From: Suillus spraguei
Taxonomy: Eukaryota; Basidiomycota; Agaricomycetes; Boletales; Suillaceae
Assembly: GCA_016800925.1 (NCBI GenBank)
Contig: JABCPU010000522.1
Location: forward strand, 1 to 42,895
Length of the DNA: 42,895 nucleotides
Direction of reading: 5' to 3'
Translations under genes and position numbers: made by a program
Notes under the pieces: model-generated
Told to the model about the DNA's origin: nothing
What the model saw: the letters and a program-made list of their open reading frames with translations, nothing else
Databases searched by the model: none
Shown here: in pieces, positions 32,378-42,895 of the stretch
Layout: every line of letters begins with the position of its first letter
Position numbering within the stretch: position 1 is the stretch's first letter

Positions 32378-33287
32378 ATGTCGCCCTCTAGGTCATCTCC
32401 TGTTTACGCTAGCTCTGCCTCCCCTGCTTATAACTCATATACCCCTTCATCCTCATCCTCTTCATCCTCTTCCGAGAACTTATCTATGGCGGCTCATCCC
32501 CCTACACACCACCCCGTCAGGTATGGGTAGACCCAAAAAACTTGGCCAACTGTGGGGATGCATCCCAGATACAGGGGCAACGTATCCCCATACGTCAAGC
32601 AGCTTATCCTCAACACATTCATTGCGTATGGGGCTGGTGATGAGCACTGTTTTGGTCATTCTGTTGCCAAGGCAGTCAAGTTTGTCGACATTAGTGCTCA
32701 TGAAAGCCACGAAAAGCAAGGCCGTATGGAGGCAACGACCGTCGCAGAAATCCTTGTTTCAAAAAGTATGTCAGCATGTACAAGCATATTTAGCGAGTAC
32801 TCACAAGTCGCTTAGGCATGTTGAATGGTGCGGGAATGCTCCACGGAGGTTGTCTGGCGTTTCTTATCGACAAGTCAGTACAGAATAGTTTGGCACTCTT
32901 CGGAATGTGCTGACAAGAACTATCATAGCTGCTGTAGCACTCCATTAGTCACTCTGGGACTCATAAAAAACATTAATGGAGTCGGAGTCACTCAGTCCGA
33001 TGAACATCATGTTTCATTCCCCTGCACCAGTGTACGTTGGTATCACCATCTACTATCACCACCTACTCACCTTTATCATTAGTGGATCGTGTTTGCGTAT
33101 CACCAGCACTTCAATTGCTAATGGGCGGCCGAATTATGAGCGCTCGATGCGAGGTCTGTATTCTTGCTCAATTGATCGACGATTAATAATGATTTTTCTC
33201 TGCTCAAGGTCATTAACAAAAAAACGGGCAGTGTAGTTGCCTCAGCATACCTCAACAAAATGCAACCTACCATTTCAAAAACTTTGA
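32378..33287 (+). pseudogene. Hotdog-fold thioesterase (PaaI/ACOT13-like), frame-shifted
   Basis: The fold suggests hydrolysis of acyl-CoA thioesters. Exons 32378-32520, 32575-32765, 32816-32873 and 32929-33031 join well and encode a Ser-rich head, then GNVSPYVKQLILNTF, SKSMLNGAGMLHGGCLAFLI with the HGG core, and NCCSTPLVTLGL. The frame then breaks by one base near 32996-33000, after GVGVTQS, where MNIMFHSPAPV continues in the next frame. It breaks again near 33132-33136, between SIANGRP and IMSARCE. Exons 33083-33153 and 33209 onward end with VVASAYLNKMQPTISK. A third extra A at 33278-33282 may explain the overlong tail. The gene is therefore either recently inactivated or affected by sequencing errors; splice sites and domain are otherwise complete. 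Confidence 0.75.
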
Positions 33288-35559
33288 TTAGTTTCCTCTC
33301 TTTCCTGTTATTGACTCATTGATAGACACTGTATCGAAAGCATATATCTCCTCGCATGTACCGAATCAAGTATAATCAACACGCTTGATGATCACAGATA
33401 CTGATCCGTTGGGATTTTCATGGTGGTACATACAAACATTTAGACATTGGGTTTTCACTGGGTACACACAAAAATTTTAGACACGACATGGGCAAGCCGC
33501 GGTGTTATTTCTAACTAGATGTGATGATGATATCTCTCTCGCTATGCATTTTAAGGTTCGATTCTGACAAGGTGATTTCTAAAGCTCATCAAGCCATGGT
33601 GGTGTTGCAGCTTCAACATCGGCCGACGGACCGAACCATGAATACATATTACATTCACAAATCTAGGACATGAACGATAAGAGAAATTAATAGAGACTCA
33701 GCCTGCACCGTGAGGACGCGAGCATCCCTGAATAGCCATCTCAGGAGTATCCCGATGAATACCGTTCTTGCGGTGAGTCTTTTCCAGCCCTGACATGGGC
33801 CGATCAGAAGAAGCCAGCTGTTAACGGCAATCTCCGCACTAAGGGGGGCTTCGTGGAGGATGACCAAGCGGTATCCCAGCTACGACCCCGGATATTCGCC
33901 CGCTCGCTTATGTATTGAGCTGAGCGTCGATTGAGTGGGGAGGAATTCGACGAGAATGTTGCCGCCGATCGACTAGTCGATGAATGGCACGTAGTACGCT
34001 ACCTTGAGGCACATCATTGTAACGCCTCGGGTAAGCAGGAAACTGACTTCGGCTGTTGCGTGTCCTATAAAGCCGAAAGCTGAGTCTGACTCTGGGATAC
34101 TTGAGCTCCTGCCAAAAAATCGCGTATCCAGAGCGAGATTCTTGCGTGGAGTTAGCGCCTGATGCGAGGAGTACGAGATGTCGTTTGATTTGTATCTTTT
34201 GTGCCGTTATTGAGCTCTGCAGCAGCTTGGTAACTCGAATTTTGGAAATAAAAACAATCCTTTCGTGGTACAGTGTACAGCGAGTACATCCAGCGATGTA
34301 TACAGCTAAGAAAACGGTGCAGAAAACACGTCTTGGCTTCAAACGCGCCTCCTCGGCCGTCGATCTTTGATCACGTGACATGGAAATTCCCGTATGTATC
34401 AAGGCTTATACTATGAAGCGACATTTTGGAGCAAGAGCCACGTTGTGTCGTGGATATAGGTAGCATCAACTCAATCCTTCCAATGCCACGTTTGACGCGA
34501 TGTGCCTTCCATCGGTGGGAACGTTGAAGTGATTGCAGTTCTCTGCTGTGAACATCACTTTAAAATTATAATAGGATATGATGAGAATACTGAAATTGCA
34601 GACCATGATAAATATACATCTCATCGCTCGTGCGATAGTTTTTAGAGATAAAGTAAAGAGTATCCTGATCTAGTGATAAGATAGAACTCTAACGGTCGTC
34701 GGTCGAAGGATTTCGAGCCGTACTTACCGCCGTCTAGGGCTGAGAAGCAATCCATGACGGGATTTTACGATGATCGAAGAAATATTGCTGTAGCGTCGCA
34801 AGACGGCAGCCGCCAGCTTCCGCCATAAAGAACACGCATACGACACTGGTGAGAAAGCAGAATTTGGCGCTAGAAGGAGAGCAACGATGTAGCGTTGGAA
34901 GACAGTAGCCGCTGGCTTCGGCTAGTCTAAGAGAACGCGTGTGTAATGTAATGGAGCGGTGAGAATGTGGAATGCAAGCGAATCTTGGAGGCTGGAGCTG
35001 CGAGACAGGAACCATCAATCCAAGGAACCAGAGTTGGTTGCGGAACTTTGGTAACACCAGGACTTATAGTTGGTTGTGCGGGATTGTGCTTTATTAGATA
35101 TGGAATTTTGAGCGCTCAGTGCCATATAACGGACTAATGGGACAAGGGGTCACCACACTGAATTCTGCTATCGACCCTTAGTCAAACACCAAGCTTTCGA
35201 GTGTGCTTCTCGAGATACCTAATCCTATTGATTGACATCCATGAGAAAGTGCATCAGTAACGTTGTTCCGTTGATCAAACGTCAGGTCACTACCTAGGGG
35301 TCCTGATGTGCCTCCATCGAACCGCTCAACACCCAAGCTGACATTCTGACAAGACTTCGAAAGAAGCAGTCTCAGGAGGTTGTGCATCAAGGACGAGGTC
35401 ATGTGTTCACACTTGAAAGCGCAGTCAGATGAGGCAGTCTGATAATAAATTTCCCACAAGGGGAGTAAACTTCATGAGGTCGTTAAAAGACATGAATAAA
35501 CTAAACCAGGCAGAAACTAAGCCGCACTATGCCACACTTCTAGTCAACTAGCTCGCTAA
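33288..35559. other. Gene-poor stretch, 2.3 kb
   Basis: No recognised gene. A minus-strand frame at 33908-34402 (164 codons, Arg-rich) and another at 33655-33867 (hydrophobic) are open but match nothing I know. A direct repeat lies at 34789-34973. Confidence 0.4.
34789..34973. repeat. Imperfect direct repeat (~80 bp, period ~99)
   Basis: Copy 1 (34789-34863) and copy 2 (34888-34973) share TGTAGCGT, AAGAC.G.AGCCGC, the GCTTC block and GGTGAGAA at the end, with about a dozen substitutions and small indels. No coding role is seen. Confidence 0.6.
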
Positions 35560-38073
35560 TCATCTGACCAGACGTTCAGAATCCGCATGCCCATTGCGGT
35601 ACTTCTTGTCTATGGCAAGGCGCTCAGCAACTTTCTCTACCTCCCTCTTCCAATTGGTGTTAAGGCAGATCCAAATGCCGACAGTTGATGAGTAAAGCAG
35701 AGCAGCGGTAAGACCACACCAAAGCCCTGCGAGTTGCATATCTTGCTTGAAGGCGAGCCACAATCCAAGGGGAATCCCAATGACGTAGTAGGCACTGAAG
35801 AACACATAAGTAGACATCGAAGCAAAGGAGTGGATTTGACACATTTACCTAATATTGAGTAGAGCTCCAGTGAACTGATAAGGACCGGTCAGCCAGATGA
35901 CAGCCGGAAATATAATAGAGCGCGTACTTGTTTCCCTCTAGCTCTCAGTATTCCGGAGGTGATAGCGCACACAAAGTCAGGTACTTGGAACAACGCCAAT
36001 AATGGCAGGATAGATGCCACCAGTGTCACGACCTCTGTGTCAATGAGAGCCATGGGTGAGAGGGTAACTTCTGTCATGTGGCATCCAGACATACCATATC
36101 GTTATTGAATAAATAACCCATGACTTGCGGAAAGTCAACAAAAGGGCACTGGCCAATGCCTCAAAAAACAGCGTCAAAAAGAAGGAAGACGAAACGAACC
36201 TGAAGAATCCAGCAACTACAGCAGAGAGAAAAATGCCTGCATTTGCAGAAACTCCCGCACGCCTAGCATTCCCTTCCCCAAGAAGATTTCCAATACTGTG
36301 ATTTCAGTTAGACCTAATATGCCACCCGCGCAGAACCGGAACGAACCGGACGGAGGTTGCAATACCCAGAGAAAATGGTGCTTGAAAAGTGGACGAGCAA
36401 GTCGACAAAAGGACTGATTGGCTTGCCAACGCTGTAGGCCCAAGGCTATATACCGAACGTCGGTTTAATTCAATAATACTGAGACGTAACACTTACAAGC
36501 TAGCAGCGACTATGAAATTGAAATTCAGTGTGATTCCTACAGACAACGAACAACAGGGAAATATACGCACGCCGACTAGTTCCATGACCACCACTCTGAA
36601 GCAACCTGACCTATATTGAAGTGAAGTAGTTCAGATGAGCTTGGGATCATGTATTATCGTCTCAGCTACTCACCAACGCCGCCTAACCCAAGCTGAACAA
36701 GAAGACCTAACGAGGTAAAGGATCGCCTTGACAGCGGATGCCAGGCCGTCCTCTCAACAAAGAAAACGCCATAGATGACAGAGGATATTGAGACAAGAAC
36801 GTAGAAAACTGATGTCGCTATTGGAGCGCCGATAAAACCCAACCTGATTGGTTCCGGGCCCCATACTACAATGAACACATCAGTGTGTGAGATGAAAAAC
36901 CCGAGCGTCAAAACACACCCAACAGATAATTCAGAATCACGTTAATAGGTGCTACCCCCACGATGATCCGGGTCGGCGCATCAAAGAGACCTTGACGGGT
37001 ATTGAGCGTCAAGCCACAGGTCAGTGCAGATTTAACAGATTTACACACCCTGGACTGGAAATATCGGCTGGAGATGTTAATTAAGACAATGATTTACAAA
37101 TTAATAAAGTCGAGCTTACCGGGAAATGCAATTGAATGCATAGGCCGGCAGACCTATCGAGGCCCATTTCAGGTAGATACCAGCGAGCCGCGCGACCTCC
37201 GGATCTTGCTTCAGTAGAAGTAGGATAGGCTCTGCATTGAACCAGATAGCAAACATAGGCTAATAACACGATGATTCAGTGAAAACACGTTAGACGGGAT
37301 TTGACGGCTTACTATGAGTGAAATAGCAACGACAATCGCTTTGATAATAAATGGTAAGCAGCGAGCATCAAACAAACCACCATACTCACTCATGCGCTGC
37401 GTCCATAGTCCAACAAGGTGCGGCTGATCGGAAGTCCAAGCTCCGGGAAGCATTGTGTCTAAGGTTGAAACGAGCCATGAATGATGCTCAGACCAGTGAC
37501 ATTAGCGGTCATGAACCCAATAGTTGCGGCAGCAAGAGCGACGGTTGAGATATGGCCTATGGAGACCACGGACGACATTATCATGCTGTGCTCAAGGACA
37601 TGGGTGCTAACAGAAGGGTTTGGTTCAGCTGGCAGTAAACTTGATGCATTAACTCACCCAAAGACAGGCAAGGCGTATTTCAACAAGATCCATAATTCTT
37701 CCCAGTACATCTGAGCGGTGCTAGGTTCATGTCCATCACAAGGAAAGTCTACGTTCTCTTGGATGCGTGGCATCAATGGCGCTAGGAGGGGCGTATTCTC
37801 AGTCGGCTGAAGCCCACATGTTGCTGTAGGAATAATATTCATGGACGGTTGCGGCGGAAGGATATATGATGAAGGGAAGCTAGTACGCCTCACTTGCTTC
37901 CGTGATGCAAGCAAGGCGTCGTCTTCACTGTATTCTTGTTGGTCGTTTCTGACAGGAGAGACTTCAAGCTCCTCCTGGGTTTCTCCTGAAAGGGGAGCAG
38001 CAAAACGAGATAGAATAGCATAGTCTTGGGGAAGGGACGATGGTGTCCCAGACATCTGCGATAAGTGCGCCAT
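35560..38073 (-). pseudogene. MATE-family transporter, copy 1, frame-shifted
   Basis: Multidrug and toxic-compound extrusion transporter, normally a 12-helix cation antiporter. The start (38073, MAHLSQMSGTPSS) and first exon to 37658 are intact, with a long polar head and EELWILLKYALPVFG. Further exons encode HSMIMSSVVSIGHISTVALA, LPGAWTSDQPHLVGLWTQRM, FAIWFNAEPILLLLKQDPEV, VWGPEPIRLGFIGAPIA, LGPTALASQSVLL, TSGILRARGKQ and a C-terminal WLAFKQDMQLAGLWCGLTA. Single-base losses break it near 37461-37476, near 37049-37054, at 36581-36583, at 36117-36119 and at 36095. The last three are confirmed against copy 2, which keeps the base each time. It is probably a pseudogene, unless these are assembly errors. 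It is divergent from the exonuclease gene. Confidence 0.75.
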
Positions 38074-38541
38074 ACTGTGGTAGTAGACGCAACTCTGAAT
38101 CAGCTGCTAGAATGAACGGTGATTAATAAATTTATCCTTGTGACTTGATTATTCACCTGTTCCAAAAATTTTACTATTAAAAATAAGACTAAAGATAAAA
38201 GGAAGAGTGAAGAATTTAAGTGAAAAATGTATATCTCAGGGTCATCCGTGATTGAAGGATTTTACATAACAAAGATGGGAGTGTTCATGTCCGTGATGTC
38301 ATGTGATACCTGCATTGCATCGTTAATTGTCCTTCTTGTCGCTTGAAGTGATACAACGTTAATTAACGTTATCATGGTATCGATACGGTTTGTTCACTTG
38401 TATGATATATAAGTAGTTAGAACCTAAACTGTACCTAAAGATATCATGATCAAAGAATTCATCAAAAAATGATGCGTGTCATCACGTGATGAGACGCGAG
38501 ACGCGTATTCAACCTTGTCGTGATAGCTGCTACTTACCAGA
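38074..38541. promoter_or_regulatory. Divergent intergenic region with palindromes
   Basis: Between the MATE copy 1 start and the exonuclease start. It contains a perfect 16-nt palindrome AACGTTAATTAACGTT (38355-38370), a perfect 14-nt palindrome TCATCACGTGATGA (38479-38492) with a CACGTG core, and an ACGCGT box (38501-38506) about 40 nt before the exonuclease ATG. These are candidate transcription-factor sites; function is not shown. Confidence 0.5.
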
Positions 38542-40169
38542 ATGGCCACAAACAACCGTATATTTTCTAATACAAGGGTAGTCTCTCGTCAAAGTATCCT
38601 CCCATCACCCACTCGGATGCATACAAACACAGATGTCCGCGATTCTGAACGCATTTCACACCCACGGAAAGCGTTTGGCGAGCCTAGCGACACATTACCA
38701 GATCATTCTGACAATTCAATCGAAATATTCGAGGGTAACCTGTTCGCACAGGAGAATATGAAGGGATCAAAGAACTCAAGCGAGAAACAATCCAAGCCGT
38801 ACGCGTCTTATGGCTTGTTCTATACTTCCAATTCAACATTTCGATACATAGAATCCACCCATTCTTTTTGGAGCAGTCCAGATGTAAAGTTGCCTTTACT
38901 TCTGCACTGTCTAAACTGAATAACAGGGAGGCAAATCTCGACGAGAACCTGAGAAGTACAGAATGCGTTGCCCTGCGACCCGATAAAGTGCTGAAGAAAT
39001 CCCTAAATCACACAAACACTATGGAGACCGGGATATTAAGGTTAGTTTATTATGGCCAATCGCATAACCGAGTGCAAATCCTTACTAGAGCTAGACGGGG
39101 AATTGCTCCGAAGAAAATGGGTAACGACATTAGCAAAGCAGAAGTATACAACGGCGAGAACTTCACCAGTATGGCAATGGCTCGAAGCTCAGGCCCCGAA
39201 GAGAGAATGCCTGAATCTCACAAAGGAAAAGGTAGTCATGTCATAATATCGAAGTCTAAATCAATGGTCGAAGCAACCTCCCCAATGCCTAACTTGCCTA
39301 ACTACTCCTACGCGGATTACTGCGTTCCCTCGCCCACCGTTGTCTATACGCGCTGCGAGGATGAGGCCAACAAATTGGTTCAAACACTTGAAAGGTATGT
39401 TCACCTGTAACTGTCATCGTGCAAGCAATTTCGAAGTATTCACTATGGCCTTTATTAGTCCTCTTGGGTTTGACCTCGAGTGGCGTGTACTCTGGAATTC
39501 TGGTGCCCAGGAACGACGAACAGCACTAGTGCAACTGTGTGACAAATCGACTATCTTGCTGATCCAGGTAAGTCAAATGAAACGTGCGTCGTCCTCTTAT
39601 TATAGTCTGCTGTCACCTGAATACTTGGCTGTGTGGCAGGGTTTCCGGAAAGGGTCTTGGTAAGCTCCATCCGTTCATTGATACTGTCCCATTGACCGTC
39701 CACAGGAGGTAATCGAGTCGTCAAGCATCGTAAAGACAGGGGCGAACATCCGCAGTGCGTAGCCTAGCTTGGAGGCTGTGGACTGTGATTTACCTGACAC
39801 AAACTGGTAGATGATGGCGAGAAATTATATCGTGACTTTGGTATCACAACTAGAGGACTCGTCGAGCTTGGTGCACTTGCGCGTATCGCCGATAATACTT
39901 TCTCTAGCATATACAAACGACGAGTAGTCAGCCTCACCAAGATGACTGCTATGTACCTCAAGTGCAAATTTAGTGAAGAGCAAGGAACGCACCAGTAATT
40001 GGGAAGCAAACCTAAATAATAAGATGGTGCATTGTGAGCATCCCCAATTTGATGCACGAAAACTTCGACTAACGACGCCTGTCAAGATGCGGCGAATGAT
40101 GCGCATGCAGCGCTGATGGTATATCTGAAGCTCCTAGATTTGGCCAGAGCTAGCAACAAAAGAACTTGA
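38542..40169 (+). CDS. WRN/RNase D-type 3'-5' exonuclease domain protein
   Basis: DnaQ-fold exonuclease, probably acting on DNA. Exons 38542-38798, 38852-39394 (with a likely 48-nt intron at 39039-39086), 39459-39583, 39640-39659, 39706-39754, 39811-40033 and 40087-40169. The first half is polar and unconserved. The catalytic domain starts at SPTVVYTRCEDEANKLVQ. Exo I is GFDLEW (Asp and Glu present), Exo II is VKTGANIRNDGEKLYRDFGI, and Exo III is YAANDAHAALMVY, so all metal-binding acids are kept. One extra base near 39970-39973 (after YLKCKF) shifts the frame; beyond it SKERTSNWEANLNNKMVH continues in the next frame into the last exon. Removing that base gives 416 codons. It could be a real inactivating indel or an error. 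It lies between two MATE copies. Confidence 0.78.
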
Positions 40170-41744
40170 CCCAACTAAGTATACTAGTTCAGTTGATGCA
40201 CCTAGTCTAAGGGCGAGTAGTAGTATCAAGGTGGTAGCATCAACCTATGCCGGCGGAATCGAATGCGCCGAATTTTCCGTCATCAACATCAGCGCCCCCT
40301 CGTCCGCAATATGTGCGGGCTTATAATCTATGGCACCACCGGAACACGCCACTTGATAAAATGTGCGACATATTGAAGACTGGTGGGCGAGTAGAGCCTC
40401 TGAAGAGAGTACGGTGATGTATGTAATATATATGATTATGCTGTGCCCGATGCTGAATTGTAGCTTGTACAGATCGTACGTGGTGGGTGCCATCCAGGCA
40501 GATACGTCGCTGCCGTTCGATATGAGTAAGTTGCTGGAAGCTGGTGAAGATGGAGGCAGGAAGTTGTCACGACATCGAGCATGGTTGATGACGCGGAGAG
40601 AAGCGGTCGTGGATATTGTGTGCGGCCGGAATCACTAACTTGTTGAATAAATCAACAGGTTGAAGGCCTTCAGCTCGAGGGTTGGAAGCAGGGGTGGTAG
40701 CGGCGGTGCCATTACCCTCTCACTGTGCAGGTGAAAGCGTTGTATGAGTGGGGTTGCCTGTCGGATTGCTAGGCATAGTATGGTACTAGTAGAGAAGATA
40801 GGGTTGCGAGGCAGGGTGACCCATATTGCAGGAACTCAAGAAGAAGTTTTGATTCCGCTACTCCACTTTAAGAGTTCTGTCGCAGTCTGCAAAACGCATT
40901 GTGGGAACGTGTTTGGGAATGAGCCCTACGGCCCATGAGGCGCCATGAGGTACCGAGTGGTACGGGTATAGGGTACGGTCCGGAGGACCGGTCCGGGTCT
41001 AGCGAGTGATGCGAGGATAGTGGAGGTATGGGATGAAGACGATGGCCCATACAAGGAATCGGACAAGGAACGAGCTGGTCGTCTGGACGAAGGTAGATGG
41101 CAAAGCATAGGTAAATAAATGATAGGGGCAACACGAACGGATGTTCTTGTAACATGTACTGTCCAGGGTTGTACAGAGGACCCTGGTTTTGCTGATGACT
41201 TGGACATCAGATGAACTGTAGGTGACATTGTCAAACACAAAGTGGAATACTTGTAATTCAAGAAAATGAAGCAGAAATAATGGTATCCAGCGGGACAACG
41301 ACCTGATTTTGCAGCTTTATACAAAGAAAGTTCCTATACATTCTATGACAGGTTGAGCATCAAAAAAGACTGCAGTGATTCATTCACAACATAAAGTTGA
41401 CAGATGACTTCCTGCTCCAATTATGTTCGAGACTTCTAATGACAAGCAAACGAAGTAGAAATAATGGCATTTGGTAGAACGGGGCTCTAAGATAATTGCA
41501 TTATACAAAGAGGGTTCTTATACATGCATTGATCATTCACTTGCCTATATTATACTGATTGCTGACATCGGTGTATATATATATAGGAAAACACGCAAAA
41601 TAATTCTGCTAATTTTTGCCATTCTGCCAAATACTGTTCTGCCGTTTTCTTGGGCAGAACTCGCCCAAAATATTTCTGCCCCCTACACTATCTGCCGTGT
41701 CACATACTGCGTGTGACGAAGCTAGTGTCGAATCTTTACAGTAT
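40170..41744. other. Gene-free stretch between exonuclease and MATE copy 2
   Basis: An ORF at 40363-40638 (plus, 91 codons) is unrecognised. Around 40930-41010 the DNA is rich in short GGTACC and GGTCC-type palindromes. A direct repeat occurs at 41259-41341 and 41442-41524. No gene is supported. Confidence 0.4.
41259..41524. repeat. Direct repeat (~83 bp, offset 183)
   Basis: Copies 41259-41341 and 41442-41524 share AGAAATAATGG, then TTATACAAAGA and GTTCCTATACAT or GTTCTTATACAT, with many substitutions between. Not coding. Confidence 0.6.
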
Positions 41745-41776
41745 GCCACACTTCTAGTCAACGTCCATCTCGCTAA

Positions 41777-42895
41777 TCATTGCGCCAGATATTCAGAATC
41801 TGTATGTCCATTGCGGCACTTCTTGTCTACAGCAAGGCGCTCAGCAACTTTCTCCACCTCCCTCTTCCAATTGGTTCTGAGGCAGATCCAAATGCCAAGA
41901 GTTGACGAGTAAAACAGAGCAGTGGTGAGACCACACCAAAGCCCTCCGTGCATGTCTTGCTTGAAAGCGAGCCACAATCCAAGGGGAATACCTATGACAT
42001 AGTAGCCACTGAAGAACGCATAAGTAGACATCGAACAAGTAAGTGGATCAACACATTTACCTAAGATTGAGTAGAGCTCCAGTGAACTGATAAGGATCGG
42101 TCGGCCAGATAACAGCCGGGATATGTTAGAGCGCGTACCTGTTTGCCTCTAGCTCTCAGTATTCCGGATGTGACAGCGCCTGCAAAGTCGGGTACTTGGA
42201 ACAACGCTAAGAATGGCAGGGTAGATGCCACCAGTGTCACGACCTCTGTCAATGAGAGCCATGTGTAAAGGGGTAACTTCTGTCATGCGGCATCCAGACA
42301 TACCAATATCGTTATTGAATAAATAACCCCATGACTTGCGGAAAATCAACAAAATGGCACTGGCCAATATCTCAAAAACAGCGTCAAACACAAGTGAGAC
42401 AAAACGAACCTAAAGAATCCAGAAATTGCAACGGAGAGAAGAATGGCTGCATTTGCAGAAACTCCCGCACGCCTTGCATTCCTTTCCCCAAGAAGATTTC
42501 CAATACTGTGGTTTCAGTTAGATCAACATGCCACCCGCGCAGAACCGGAACGAACCGAACGGAGGTTGCAATACCCAGAGAAAATGGGACTTGATAAGTG
42601 GACGAAGAAGTCGACAAAAGGACTGATTGGCTTGCCAACGCTGTAGGCCCAAGGCTATATACCGAACGTCGGTTTAATTCAATGATACTGGAACGTAACA
42701 CTTACAGGCTAGCAGCAACTGTGAAATCGAAATTCAGGCATTTCCTCCAGACAACAACAGGGAAATATACGCACGCCGATTAGTTCCCACGACCACCACT
42801 CTGAAGCAACCTGACCTACATTGAAGTGAAGTAGTTTTGCATGAGCTTGGAATCATGAAATGTTATCTCAGCTACTCACCAACACCGCCTAACCC
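41777..42895 (-). CDS. MATE-family transporter, copy 2, cut by window edge
   Basis: C-terminal part of a second MATE transporter; the 5' part lies beyond the window. It is collinear with copy 1 (35525-36705) exon by exon and intron by intron, at high identity, so the pair arose by tandem duplication. Visible coding pieces are EWWSWELI, LGPTALASQSVLLSTSSSTY, GNLLGERNARRAGVSANAA, FRKSWGYLFNND, EVVTLVASTLPFLALFQV, TSGILRARGKQ, and a C-terminal GYYVIGIPLGLWLAFKQDMH to the stop at 41777. At the three sites checked where copy 1 has lost a base, copy 2 keeps the frame. It also lacks a codon in the QDMHGGLW stretch relative to copy 1. The visible part looks intact and may be functional. Confidence 0.8.

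Noticed and set aside
33540..33580. tRNA gene (GGTTCGATTCT resembles a B box)
   Set aside because: There is no matching A box and no cloverleaf pairing around it.
40930..41010. Cluster of short GC palindromes as a replication origin or regulatory hub
   Set aside because: Stems are only 5-6 bp with no organised pattern; it may be part of a low-complexity repeat.
1..42895. A new multi-gene defence, biosynthetic or mobile system
   Set aside because: The intact neighbours are unrelated housekeeping genes, and no cluster shares a pathway, strand or regulatory signature. Nothing supports a combined function.
1..42895. CRISPR array or prokaryotic operon
   Set aside because: There are no regularly spaced repeats. 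Introns of about 50 nt in almost every gene show a eukaryotic genome.

Overview
The window is nuclear DNA from a filamentous basidiomycete, most likely an Agaricomycete and possibly Boletales. The genes are split by many introns of about 41-70 nt with GT..AG (occasionally GC..AG) ends. The gene content includes families that are large in mushroom genomes: DUF6533 membrane proteins, polyporopepsin-type aspartic proteases, agaric F-box families, WD40 relics and LINE relics. Order-level placement is an inference from recognised families, not a search result. Exon structures below were read by hand, by joining consensus splice sites where phase and family similarity agree.

Layout. 1-2.6 kb: a KPWE-motif, PEX14-like (PEX39-type) peroxisomal protein on the minus strand, then a small ArfGAP. 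2.6-8.5 kb: gene-poor, with unrecognised ORFs, a broken F-box gene, a short hairpin/direct repeat and a broken WD40 gene. 8.7-13.1 kb: tRNA-dihydrouridine(47) synthase DUS3 (13 exons, 667 codons) converging within 17 bp on a LYR-motif Cup1-like protein. 14.3-15.7 kb: a secreted aspartic-protease homologue whose two catalytic motifs are both altered. 16-18 kb: a tandem duplication and a LINE remnant. 18.3-20 kb: a DUF6533 membrane protein built from 15 exons, some only 10-33 nt. 20.3-27.8 kb: a dense block of alanine aminotransferase (minus), RRP9/U3-55K (plus, divergent over 165 bp) and MRE11 (plus). 28.2-30.0 kb: an F-box protein and 20S proteasome subunit beta-4. 30-35.5 kb: mostly empty, plus a decayed hotdog thioesterase. 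35.5-42.9 kb: two tandem copies of a MATE transporter (the second cut by the window edge) flanking a WRN/RNase D-type 3'-5' exonuclease.

Most intact genes are housekeeping: tRNA modification, pre-rRNA processing, DNA break repair, proteolysis, amino-acid metabolism and vesicle traffic. They do not form one pathway. The accessory stretches hold duplicated, decaying or catalytically altered genes. I found no multi-gene system that looks new. The most unusual items are the catalytically altered aspartic-protease homologue, a proposed start codon split by an intron in the KPWE gene, the micro-exon structure of the DUF6533 gene, two GC-AG introns, and a MATE pair in which copy 1 shows single-base losses relative to copy 2. 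Several accessory genes carry one-base indels in short homopolymer runs. These could be genuine decay or assembly error, and the sequence alone cannot decide.
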